Below, in pieces: positions 6,170 through 12,655 of a DNA stretch of 13,990 bases. The notes under the pieces are model-generated. The model saw only the letters and a program-made list of their open reading frames with translations, did no database searches and was not told the origin of the DNA. Position 1 is the stretch's first letter, and each line of letters opens with the position of its first letter. Origin of the DNA: Micromonosporaceae bacterium (lineage in GTDB: Bacteria > Actinomycetota > Actinomycetes > Mycobacteriales > Micromonosporaceae); NCBI GenBank assembly GCA_019690055.1, contig JADGGF010000057.1, positions 1-13,990 of the forward strand, given 5' to 3'. The position numbers and the translations under genes were made by a program.

Positions 6170-7402
6170 TCACGGGGCGTCGGCGGCGCACCGTCGGGCG
6201 ACGGCTGGATCACTGAACCGCCACGCGACGGCGATGACGACCGTGGCCAGGCCGGCGACGGCCATGGCCAGCGCGACCGGGGCGACCTCGGCCAACGCGC
6301 CGGTGACCAGTGGCGCGACCCCCTGCAGCGTCATCATCCCGGTGAACTGCAGCGCGAAGGCCTGACCGCGCACCTGCGGGTCGAGCGCGTCGAGGAAGAC
6401 CCGCTGCAGGCCGAGGCCGTAGCTGAACCCGACTCCGGCCAGGAACGCCAGTCCCGCGGTCAGCCACAGGGGCACCGGCAGGGCGAAGCCGACCACCGGC
6501 GCGCCGAGAAGCACAAGCAGCGGCGCCACCAGCCGCTCCCGCGTCGGCGGCGGGACCAGCCGGCCCACCACGACGTTGCCAAGCAGCATGCCGACCGGCA
6601 CGCTCGCCATCAGCAGCCCGGCCGAGCCGGCCGGGAAACCACGCTGCGCGGCGTAGGGCACGAACAGCGCCTCGGCCCCGGTGACACAGGCCGACGGCAG
6701 CCACTGCACGAGCAGCAGCGAGCGGACCGTGCCATCCCGCCACAGGCGTACGGTCACCGACCAGCTCTGCCCGACGGCCGCGCCATCCACCCGCGGCAGC
6801 GCGGCCAGCCGGGGCAGCCCGAGCCGCGCCCAGCCGGCGGCGGCGAGCTGGCAGGCGGCGGTGACCAACAGGGCCTGCGTCGGGCCGAGCTGGGCCACGG
6901 CGAGCGCGCCGACGGCGAGGCCGACCAGTTGGGCCCCGGCGGAGGCCACGTTGAACAGGGATCGGCCGAGCACGTACGCGTCGCCGGTGAGCGACTCGGC
7001 CACGACCCGGGTCGACGCCCCCTGGAAGATCGGGGTCAGCGTGGCGGCCACCGCGACCAGGCCCAGGCTGGCCGCGACGGGCAGCGACGCCAGGGCGAGG
7101 GCGGCCGCCACGGCGCCGTCGAGCAGGAAGCCGGCGACGATGAGCCCGCGCGGCCGAAGGCGGTCGGCGAGCGCGCCCAGCAGCGTGCCGCCGATCACCT
7201 GGGGTACGAACCCGATCCCGAACGCCAGCGCGGTGAGCAGCGCCGAGCCGGTCTGTTCGAAGACGAGCACCGACAGCGCGTACATGCGCAGCGTGTTGGC
7301 GCTGATGGACAGGGTGCGGGACCCGAACACCACGGTGAAGATGCGGTCACGGAACACGTCGCCGTACCGCGCGGGTCGGGTCTCTGCCTCGGTCGTCGTC
7401 AC
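6170..7402 (-). CDS. MFS transporter
   Basis: A 410-residue polytopic membrane protein with about 12 predicted transmembrane stretches, the standard major facilitator size. The short cytoplasmic N-terminus (TTTEAETRPARYGDVFRDR) leads into the first membrane span. A motif A-like loop, GTLLGALADRLRPRG (about 72-86), follows the second span and is typical of proton-linked drug and metabolite exporters. A longer hydrophilic loop near the middle (LPRVDGAAVGQSWSVTVRLW) separates the halves. I chose GTG 7402, though the frame is open to 7648, because the upstream part lacks family character, overlaps the divergent regulator gene and has no start signal, while promoter spacing supports 7402. The divergent ArsR-type neighbour probably controls it. 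A small stem (6162-6175) covers the stop codon. Substrate unknown; efflux is the most likely role. Confidence 0.88.
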   Translation of the reverse strand: MTTTEAETRPARYGDVFRDRIFTVVFGSRTLSISANTLRMYALSVLVFEQTGSALLTALAFGIGFVPQVIGGTLLGALADRLRPRGLIVAGFLLDGAVAAALALASLPVAASLGLVAVAATLTPIFQGASTRVVAESLTGDAYVLGRSLFNVASAGAQLVGLAVGALAVAQLGPTQALLVTAACQLAAAGWARLGLPRLAALPRVDGAAVGQSWSVTVRLWRDGTVRSLLLVQWLPSACVTGAEALFVPYAAQRGFPAGSAGLLMASVPVGMLLGNVVVGRLVPPPTRERLVAPLLVLLGAPVVGFALPVPLWLTAGLAFLAGVGFSYGLGLQRVFLDALDPQVRGQAFALQFTGMMTLQGVAPLVTGALAEVAPVALAMAVAGLATVVIAVAWRFSDPAVARRCAADAP

Positions 7403-7467
7403 GGCAGCACTGTCGCCAGCCCGCCGGCCGGCGTCCAATGTTTCGTCGAGTGGCGTAACGTCAGGCC
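7403..7467. promoter_or_regulatory. Divergent MFS/regulator promoter region
   Basis: This 65-bp gap must hold both promoters. Leftward, TTGGAC (complement of 7433-7438) and GACAGT (complement of 7409-7414) are 18 bp apart, and six bases follow before the MFS GTG at 7402. Rightward, TAACGT at 7456-7461 is six bases before the regulator GTG at 7468, with no good -35. Neither gene has a ribosome-binding site, so both mRNAs may be leaderless. No strong palindrome for the regulator is evident. The rightward -10 and leftward -35 are close enough for one bound protein to affect both genes. Confidence 0.45.
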
Positions 7468-8457
7468 GTGCTCCGGTTCGAGGTGTCGGTGGACGACATG
7501 CTGCACAGCCGGTTCGCGGTGTCACCGATCTTCGAGCTGTCGTCGTTGCTCCGCGTGCTGGCCCGGCTCCGGCCCGGCCACCGCATGCCACCGGCGTGGA
7601 CCGCCCGGCTGGCGCCGGTGTTCCGGAGCCTGTGCGAGGACCCGGCACTGCGCGCGGTGCTGGCCCTGCACTCCCGCATCTGGGGTCCGGCCTTTCTCGC
7701 CCCGCCGCCGACCGGTGGCCTCACCCAGAGCATCGAGGACGATCTGGCCACGATCCGGGCCACCCCGCTCAGCCTGGCGCGCCGCGAGATCCGGCAGGCC
7801 CTCCAGCGGCGGCCGTGTCACGACGAGGAGGCGCTGGCCATCCTGGGCCGCCGCGACGTGACGGAGCAGCTCAGCGGCGCGCTGGACCGCGCCTGGCGGG
7901 AGTTGCTCGCCCGGGACTGGCCGCGGCTGCGGGCGATCTGCGAGCGCGACGTGCTGTACCGCTCCGACGAGCTCGGCCGGGCCGGGTGGGCGGCGGCCAT
8001 CGCCGGGCTGCCGCACGTGCGCTGGCGCGCGGGCGGCATCGAGATCGCCAGGCTCGCGGGCGGCGCCCCGATGCCCTCGGACGGCAGCGGGCTGCTGCTG
8101 ATGCCCTCGGTGCTGGTCTGGCCGTCGGTCGCCGCCTTCTCGGACCCGCCCTGGCCCCGCGCCATCATCTACCCGGCCCGGGGCGCCGGGGTGCTGTGGG
8201 AGCCGCCGCTGGCGACCGATCCCGGCGCTCTTGGTGTCCTAATTGGACAGTCCCGGGCCCGTGTGCTGTGCGCCCTGGCGGAGCCGGCGAGCACGACGCA
8301 GCTCGCCCGCGCGCTCGGGCTGGCCATCGGGGCGGTCGGCGACCACCTGGCAGTGCTGCGCCGCGCCGGGCTGGTCGACCGGGCCCGGGCGGGCCGCTCG
8401 GTGCACTACCGCCGCACGCCGCTCGGGGACGCCCTCGCCTCCTCCGCTGACGATTGA
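7468..8457 (+). CDS. ArsR-type winged-helix regulator with DUF5937-like N-terminus
   Basis: A 329-residue regulator. The C-terminal 75 residues form an ArsR-like winged helix: RARVLCALAEPASTTQLARA, then LGLAIGAVGDHLAVLRRAGL as the recognition region, then VDRARAGRSVHYRRTPLG as the wing. The long N-terminal part, starting LRFEVSVDDMLHSRFAVSPIFEL, resembles the actinobacterial family annotated DUF5937, usually fused to this kind of DNA-binding domain. No metal-binding cysteine cluster of classical ArsR sensors is visible, so the inducer is probably an organic ligand. It starts at GTG 7468, has no Shine-Dalgarno sequence, and is divergent from the MFS gene 65 bp away; regulators of this kind commonly control such a neighbour. 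It converges on the DUF6457 gene, with a strong hairpin after its stop. Confidence 0.87.
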   Translation: MLRFEVSVDDMLHSRFAVSPIFELSSLLRVLARLRPGHRMPPAWTARLAPVFRSLCEDPALRAVLALHSRIWGPAFLAPPPTGGLTQSIEDDLATIRATPLSLARREIRQALQRRPCHDEEALAILGRRDVTEQLSGALDRAWRELLARDWPRLRAICERDVLYRSDELGRAGWAAAIAGLPHVRWRAGGIEIARLAGGAPMPSDGSGLLLMPSVLVWPSVAAFSDPPWPRAIIYPARGAGVLWEPPLATDPGALGVLIGQSRARVLCALAEPASTTQLARALGLAIGAVGDHLAVLRRAGLVDRARAGRSVHYRRTPLGDALASSADD

Positions 8458-8463
8458 ACCGCG

Positions 8464-8496
8464 CCGTCGCGGTGTGGCGGCCCCGCCCCGCGACCG
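8464..8496 (+). terminator. Stem-loop after the ArsR-type regulator gene
   Basis: CCGTCGCGG at 8464-8472 pairs with CCGCGACCG at 8488-8496 in 8 of 9 positions. The 15-nt loop can fold further through GGCG/CGCC. It begins 7 bp after the regulator stop codon, in the 73-bp gap before the convergent DUF6457 gene. It is GC-rich without a U-tract, as usual here, and may work in both directions. Confidence 0.5.
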
Positions 8497-8538
8497 GTCA
8501 GTCCACCGCAGCCGTCAGTCCACTGTGGCGTCAGTCCA
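8497..8538. repeat. Three direct repeats of GTCAGTCCA
   Basis: GTCAGTCCA occurs at 8497-8505, 8514-8522 and 8530-8538, at steps of 17 and 16 bp. The first two copies continue with C. The third copy overlaps the end of the DUF6457 gene, whose stop codon is at 8531-8533. They lie between two convergent genes, just after the stem-loop at 8464-8496. Function unknown; replication slippage or protein binding are both possible. Confidence 0.5.
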
Positions 8539-8788
8539 AGGTGGACGGCGTCATGTCGTCGCGGCCGGAGGGCGGCTGGAGGAGATCACGGATGGTCGCG
8601 ACCACCTGCGCCAGGTCCGCTCCCTCGGCGACGGCCAGGCCCGCCACGTAGGCCGTGATCGGGGCGGCCGGGCGAGCCACGCCGTGGGCGGCCTCGCGGG
8701 CCAGGTCGAGGATCAGGGCGCGGTCCACCCGATCGGGTGACACCCCGAGCGCGGTGCAGACGGCGGCGATCCACTCATCGAGAGTCAT
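8531..8788 (-). CDS. DUF6457 domain-containing protein
   Basis: A small protein of 85 residues matching what I recall as DUF6457, an actinobacterial family without known function. It is mostly helical: MTLDEWIAAVCTALG, then VDRALILDLAREAAHGVARP (21-40), AAPITAYVAGLAVAEGADL (41-59), then QVVATIRDLL. There is no signal peptide or clear catalytic motif; the hydrophobic central segment looks like a packed helical bundle rather than a membrane anchor. The ATG lies inside the end of mobA, overlapping it by 14 bp, with GGAG at plus-strand 8796-8799 and 7-nt spacing, so translation should be coupled to mobA. That arrangement suggests a role with molybdenum cofactor or formate dehydrogenase. Confidence is high that it is a gene and moderate for the family name. 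Confidence 0.83.
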   Translation of the reverse strand: MTLDEWIAAVCTALGVSPDRVDRALILDLAREAAHGVARPAAPITAYVAGLAVAEGADLAQVVATIRDLLQPPSGRDDMTPSTLD

Positions 8789-9392
8789 GCAGCATCTCCT
8801 CGGCGCGACGGACGTCCTCCTCAGTGTCGCAGTCGAACCAGGGCGGCGGACCCGACCCGTCGACCGCGACCGGCCGGGCGGGCGCGTCCCGGGTCAGGTC
8901 CCGCATCCGGACCCCCCGCGGGTCGGGCCAGGCGGCGAGACGCTCGACCAGCGCGGTTCGCCGCCACACCGAGCAGAGCCACTGTGGACGGCCCGACCCG
9001 TCCAGCAGCACGGCGACATCACCGCCGTCGGCCAGGGCCGCGCCGAGGTCGGCCAGGACGCTCGGGGTGAGGAACGGCAGATCCGCCGAGAGCACCGCCA
9101 CCAGGCGTACGCCCGGCGGCACCAGCCGTACGCCCGCCGCCAGCCCGGCCACCGGACCACCCCCCGGTGGCTGCTCCTGGACCAGGTCCACGCCGTCGGG
9201 CAGCACCGGCGCCAGGCTCGCTGGCCCCACGACGACCCGGGGCCGCGCGGCGATGGCGGCGTCGAGCACCCGCCGCACCAGCGGTCGCCCACCCACGGAC
9301 AGCGCCGGCTTGAGGACGCCACCGAGGCGGCGGGCTGCCCCGCCGGCGACCACGATGACCGCGAGATCAGCCGGCGGGTTCGAGGCGGACAA
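8775..9392 (-). CDS. mobA: Molybdenum cofactor guanylyltransferase-like protein MobA
   Basis: A 205-residue nucleotidyltransferase of the MobA type, which attaches GMP to Mo-molybdopterin to give the guanine dinucleotide form used by formate dehydrogenases of the DMSO reductase superfamily. The nucleotide-binding loop is AVIVVAGGAARRLGGVLKPAL (11-31) with Gly17-Gly18 and the expected lysine (Lys28). The metal-binding aspartate is in LSADLPFL (Asp104). QEQPPGGGPVAGLAAG (72-87) is the conserved loop following the second strand. Another cofactor nucleotidyltransferase is possible, but the neighbouring fdhF supports MobA. The start is uncertain: no ATG exists before the first strand, so I chose TTG 9392, which overlaps fdhF by 26 bp; the next GTG would remove the first strand. 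DUF6457 overlaps its 3' end. Confidence 0.87.
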   Translation of the reverse strand: MSASNPPADLAVIVVAGGAARRLGGVLKPALSVGGRPLVRRVLDAAIAARPRVVVGPASLAPVLPDGVDLVQEQPPGGGPVAGLAAGVRLVPPGVRLVAVLSADLPFLTPSVLADLGAALADGGDVAVLLDGSGRPQWLCSVWRRTALVERLAAWPDPRGVRMRDLTRDAPARPVAVDGSGPPPWFDCDTEEDVRRAEEMLHDSR

Positions 9393-11652
9393 TGATCTGC
9401 TTCGACGTGGGTGTGCGCGAGCCCGCGGCCACGGAGTCCAGGGGCACCAGCACGTTCGCCTCCGGAAAGTACGTCGCGGCGCAGCCCTTCGCGGTGGGGT
9501 AGGCGACCACCCGGAAGCCCTCGGCCCGCCGCACGCCGTCCGTCCACTCCGACACCAGGTCCACCATCGACCCGTCGGCGATGCCCAGCGCCGCGAGGTC
9601 GTCCGGGTTGACGAACACGACGCGCCGTCCACCTCGGACACCCCGGTAGCGGTCGTCCAGGCCGTAGATCGTCGTGTTGTACTGGTCGTGGCTACGGATC
9701 GACTGCAACAGCAGGCGCCCGGGCGGCACATCGATCACGGTCAGCGGGTGCACGGTGAACCGGGCCCGGCCCGACGGGGTGGCGAACGACCGCGAGTCGC
9801 GAGGCGGGTGCGGCAGGACGAACCCACCCGGCTGGCTCACCCGGGCCTCGAAGTCGGCGAAGCCGGGCACGATCTCGGCGATCCGGGCGCGGATGGTCCG
9901 GTAGTCCGCCTCGAACTGCGCCCACGGCAAGGTGTCGCCGAGCAGGGCCCGCCCGAGTCTGGCCACGATGGACACTTCCGACAGCAGCTCGGGCGACGCC
10001 GGCTCGAGCCGGCCGCGCGAGGCGTGCACGACGGACATTGAATCCTCGACGGTCACGAACTGCTCGCCCGACGCCTGCCGGTCCACCTCGGTGCGCCCCA
10101 GGCACGGCAGGATCAGCGACTCGGTACCGGGCAACACGTGCGAGCGGTTGAGCTTCGTCGCGATGTGCACGGTGAGCCGGCACCGCTGCAGGGCGGCCTC
10201 GGTCACCGCCGTGTCGGGCGTGGCCGCGGCGAAGTTGCCGCCCAGGCCGAGGAACACGTGCGCCCGACCATCCCGCATCGCCCGGATCGCGTCGACCGTG
10301 GCGTACCCGGGCTCCATCGGCACGGTGAACCCGAACACCTCGCCGAGCTTCGGGGCCCAGGCCGGCGGCCGTTCGTAGATGCCCATGGTGCGGTCACCCT
10401 GGACGTTGGAGTGACCCCGCACCGGGCACAGCCCGGCCCCGCGCTTGCCGATCATCCCGCGCAGCAACTGCACGTTCACGATCTCCTGGATCGTGGCGAC
10501 CGACTCGCGCTGCTGTGTCAGCCCCATCGCCCAGCAGACGACCGTGGCGCTCGACTCCGCGAAGAGCCGGGCCACCGTCTCGATCTCCTCGCGGGGCAGC
10601 CCGGTCGCCCGCTCGACCGCGGACCAGTCCAGCTTGCTCACCGCGGCGGCGTACTCCGCATAGCCCTCGGTCAGTGAGTCCACAAAGGACCGATCCACCG
10701 CGTCCCAGGCCACGAGCAGCGAGCCGATGGCCTGGAACAGGGCCATGTCCCCGCCGACCCGGATCTGCAGGTAGTGGTCGGCGAGCGGAGTACCGGTGCC
10801 CAGCACGCCGCGGACCGTCTGGGGGTTCTTGAATCGGATCAGCCCCGCCTCGGGCAGGGGGTTCACCGCCACGATGACGGCACCGTCCCGCTTGGCCCGC
10901 TCCAGCGCGGTGAGCATCCGCGGATGGTTGGTGCCGGGGTTCTGCCCGACGACCACCAGCAGCTTCGCGGCGTGAATGTCGTCGAGGGTCACGCTGCCCT
11001 TGCCGATGCCGATCGTCTCGCTCAGCGCGACACCGGACGACTCGTGGCACATGTTCGAGCAGTCGGGCAGGTTGTTCGTGCCATACGCGCGGGCCAGCAA
11101 CTGCCACAGGAACGCGGCCTCGTTGGAGGTCCGACCCGACGTGTAGAAGATGGCCTCGTTCGGGTTGATCCGGCGCAGGTGGTCGGCGATCAGGGCGAAC
11201 GCCTCGTCCCAGCCGATCGGCTCGTAGTGGGTGCCGCCCGCCCGCCGCACCATCGGCTCGGTCAGCCGGCCCTGCTGCCCCAGCCAGTAGCCGGAGCGCT
11301 GGGCCAGATCGGCGATCGCGTGGGTGGCGAAGAACTCCCGGGTGATTCGGCGCAGCGTCGCCTCGTCGGCGACGGCCTTCGCCCCGTTCTCACAGAACTC
11401 GGCGTGTCCCCGGCGGCTGCTCGCGTGCGAGTCGCCCCGGGGCGCCGGCTCCGGCCAGGCGCAGCCCGGGCAGTCGAAGCCATCGACCTGGTTGACCCGC
11501 GCCAAGGTCAGCGCGGTGCGGCGCACCCCCATCTCCCGCAACCCGGCCGCGAGGCCAGCGGCGACGCCCGGGATGCCGGCGGCGCTCCGTTTCGGTGGGC
11601 CGACCGCGAGATCCCGGTCGCCCACATCCTCCATGGGCGGCTTGCGCACCAT
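9367..11652 (-). CDS. FdhF/YdeP-type molybdopterin oxidoreductase (formate dehydrogenase-like alpha subunit)
   Basis: A 761-residue molybdopterin oxidoreductase of the FdhF/YdeP family in the DMSO reductase superfamily. Family marks are GFDCPGCAWPEP (58-69; Cys61, Cys64), a further cysteine at 87 (EFCENG), GTHYEPIGWDEAF (140-152), YTSGRTSNEAAFLWQLLARA (170-189), NNLPDCSNMCHESSGVAL (193-210) and VVVGQNPGTNHPR (233-245). The C-terminal cofactor-binding domain follows RLLLQSIRSHDQYNTTIYG. No selenocysteine codon or TAT signal is seen, so it should be cytoplasmic with cysteine chemistry. Formate oxidation is possible but not proven for this subgroup; E. coli YdeP is linked to acid resistance. The likely start is ATG 11652, with a TAGCAT -10-like box (plus-strand 11660-11665) seven bases upstream; an in-frame ATG at 11634 is an alternative. 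mobA overlaps its end. No electron-transfer subunit lies beside it. Confidence 0.9.
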   Translation of the reverse strand: MVRKPPMEDVGDRDLAVGPPKRSAAGIPGVAAGLAAGLREMGVRRTALTLARVNQVDGFDCPGCAWPEPAPRGDSHASSRRGHAEFCENGAKAVADEATLRRITREFFATHAIADLAQRSGYWLGQQGRLTEPMVRRAGGTHYEPIGWDEAFALIADHLRRINPNEAIFYTSGRTSNEAAFLWQLLARAYGTNNLPDCSNMCHESSGVALSETIGIGKGSVTLDDIHAAKLLVVVGQNPGTNHPRMLTALERAKRDGAVIVAVNPLPEAGLIRFKNPQTVRGVLGTGTPLADHYLQIRVGGDMALFQAIGSLLVAWDAVDRSFVDSLTEGYAEYAAAVSKLDWSAVERATGLPREEIETVARLFAESSATVVCWAMGLTQQRESVATIQEIVNVQLLRGMIGKRGAGLCPVRGHSNVQGDRTMGIYERPPAWAPKLGEVFGFTVPMEPGYATVDAIRAMRDGRAHVFLGLGGNFAAATPDTAVTEAALQRCRLTVHIATKLNRSHVLPGTESLILPCLGRTEVDRQASGEQFVTVEDSMSVVHASRGRLEPASPELLSEVSIVARLGRALLGDTLPWAQFEADYRTIRARIAEIVPGFADFEARVSQPGGFVLPHPPRDSRSFATPSGRARFTVHPLTVIDVPPGRLLLQSIRSHDQYNTTIYGLDDRYRGVRGGRRVVFVNPDDLAALGIADGSMVDLVSEWTDGVRRAEGFRVVAYPTAKGCAATYFPEANVLVPLDSVAAGSRTPTSKQIIVRLEPAG

Positions 11653-11684
11653 GGCGTCGATGCTATGCCCGTGGTTGCTGCGTC

Positions 11685-11754
11685 AGGAAGGACGCCTTTG
11701 CCAGGAAGGACGCCTTGTTGCGCACTGGGCGTCAACAGGGCGTCCTTCCAGGCA
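11685..11754. repeat. GGAAGGACGCC repeat element with a 22-bp stem-loop
   Basis: GGAAGGACGCC appears three times: at 11686-11696 and 11704-11714 on the plus strand, 18 bp apart, and inverted at 11739-11749. The second and inverted copies form the heart of a stem-loop with arms 11699-11720 and 11733-11754 (22 positions, two mismatches) and a 12-nt loop. The first copy could pair with the same inverted copy instead, so two exclusive hairpins are possible. It lies in the 156-bp divergent gap between fdhF (-) and the phosphoribosyltransferase gene (+). It may be a dispersed intergenic palindrome; a regulatory role for either gene is speculative. Confidence 0.7.
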
Positions 11755-11808
11755 CAAGGTTGCGGGCACACGCCTGCGGGGGCGGGCCGGCGGAGTGAGA
11801 CTAAAGCC

Positions 11809-12462
11809 ATGCGCGCGACGCCGACGGGTGCGATCTACACCGACCGGACTGAGGCCGGCGACCGGCTCGCCGCTGAGCTCAAGCAGTACGCAGGTCGACC
11901 CGATGTGGTGGTGCTGGGGCTGGTGCGCGGCGGCGTGCCGGTGGCCGCGCGCGTCGCCGCGGCGCTGCAGGCTCCGCTGGACGTGATGGTGGTGCGCAAG
12001 CTCGGGGTGCCCTGGGCGCCTGAGGTGGCGTTCGGGGCGCTGGGCCCGGGCGGCGTCGCCGTGCACAACCCGGAGGTCGAGGGGTACATCTCCACCTCTG
12101 ACGTCGAGTCCGTGACCCGGGCCGAGACCGACGAGCTCGGCCGACGGGAGGAGCGCTATCGACGGGGCCGGCCGCCGCTGTCGTTGGAGGGTCGGGTGGC
12201 GATCATCGTCGACGATGGGCTGGCCACCGGAGCCAGTGCCCGCGCGGCGGTGGCGGCCGCGCGACGCCTCAACGCCGCCCGGGTCGTCGTGGCGGTACCG
12301 GTCGGTGCTCCGGACGCGGTGGCGACGCTGCGGCGGGAGGCCGACGAAGTGGTCTGCCCGCTGGCCCCGCCGGACTTCGGCGCGGTCAGCCGCTTCTACC
12401 AGCACTTCCCCCAGACCAGCGACGAGGAGGTCGTCGCTCTCCTCGCCGCGAGCCAGCACTGA
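11809..12462 (+). CDS. Phosphoribosyltransferase family protein
   Basis: A 217-residue type I phosphoribosyltransferase. The PRPP-binding signature is VAIIVDDGLATGASARAA (130-147), with the two adjacent aspartates and the TG-S loop. Upstream landmarks are VVVLGLVRGGVPVAARVA (33-50) and DVMVVRKLGVPWAPEVAFGA (58-77), characteristic of a stand-alone family seen across actinobacteria whose substrate is not settled. The enzyme class moves a phosphoribosyl group from PRPP to a base or the reverse. The end (FYQHFPQTSDEEV) is typical. I chose ATG 11809 since the fold begins there; GGAG at 11792-11795 is 13 nt away, somewhat far. The frame stays open far upstream, but only as an antisense shadow of fdhF. 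Its 3' end faces dnaB across a perfect inverted repeat. Confidence 0.9.
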   Translation: MRATPTGAIYTDRTEAGDRLAAELKQYAGRPDVVVLGLVRGGVPVAARVAAALQAPLDVMVVRKLGVPWAPEVAFGALGPGGVAVHNPEVEGYISTSDVESVTRAETDELGRREERYRRGRPPLSLEGRVAIIVDDGLATGASARAAVAAARRLNAARVVVAVPVGAPDAVATLRREADEVVCPLAPPDFGAVSRFYQHFPQTSDEEVVALLAASQH

Positions 12463-12519
12463 CGGGCGACCGGGCGCCGGTGGCTGAACGTAGCTGTCGG
12501 GGGGCGCGGCCCGGTTCAC

Positions 12520-12555
12520 GGCCGGCTGGCCCACCGGCCCGTACGCCAGCCGGCC
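12520..12555. terminator. Bidirectional terminator between phosphoribosyltransferase and dnaB
   Basis: GGCCGGCTGGC at 12520-12530 and GCCAGCCGGCC at 12545-12555 are perfect 11-bp inverted arms around a 14-nt loop. It is in the 193-bp gap between two converging genes, 58 bp after one stop and about 100 bp after the other. Symmetry would let it act on both transcripts. I see no gene or other clear signal in the rest of the gap. Confidence 0.6.
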
Positions 12556-12655
12556 CGACCGGCGGCTCCGGGAGATCCGGTCGCTGAGGGTTCGCTGGGA
12601 CCCACCTGGCGGCAGCGACGGACGCCACTGGCTCGGGCGGCCACCCGATGGCGCG

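Noticed and set aside
6113..7861. Long open frame of 582 codons on the plus strand
   Set aside because: It is antisense to the MFS gene and overlaps the regulator gene; the protein is rich in Arg, Gly, Gln and His without family features. Such shadow frames are common at this GC content.
8737..10041. 434-codon plus-strand frame opposite mobA and fdhF
   Set aside because: Shadow of two well-recognised genes; no domain-like sequence.
10774..11808. In-frame upstream extension of the phosphoribosyltransferase gene
   Set aside because: It is antisense to fdhF and crosses the long stem-loop; its composition is not protein-like and the family fold begins at 11809.
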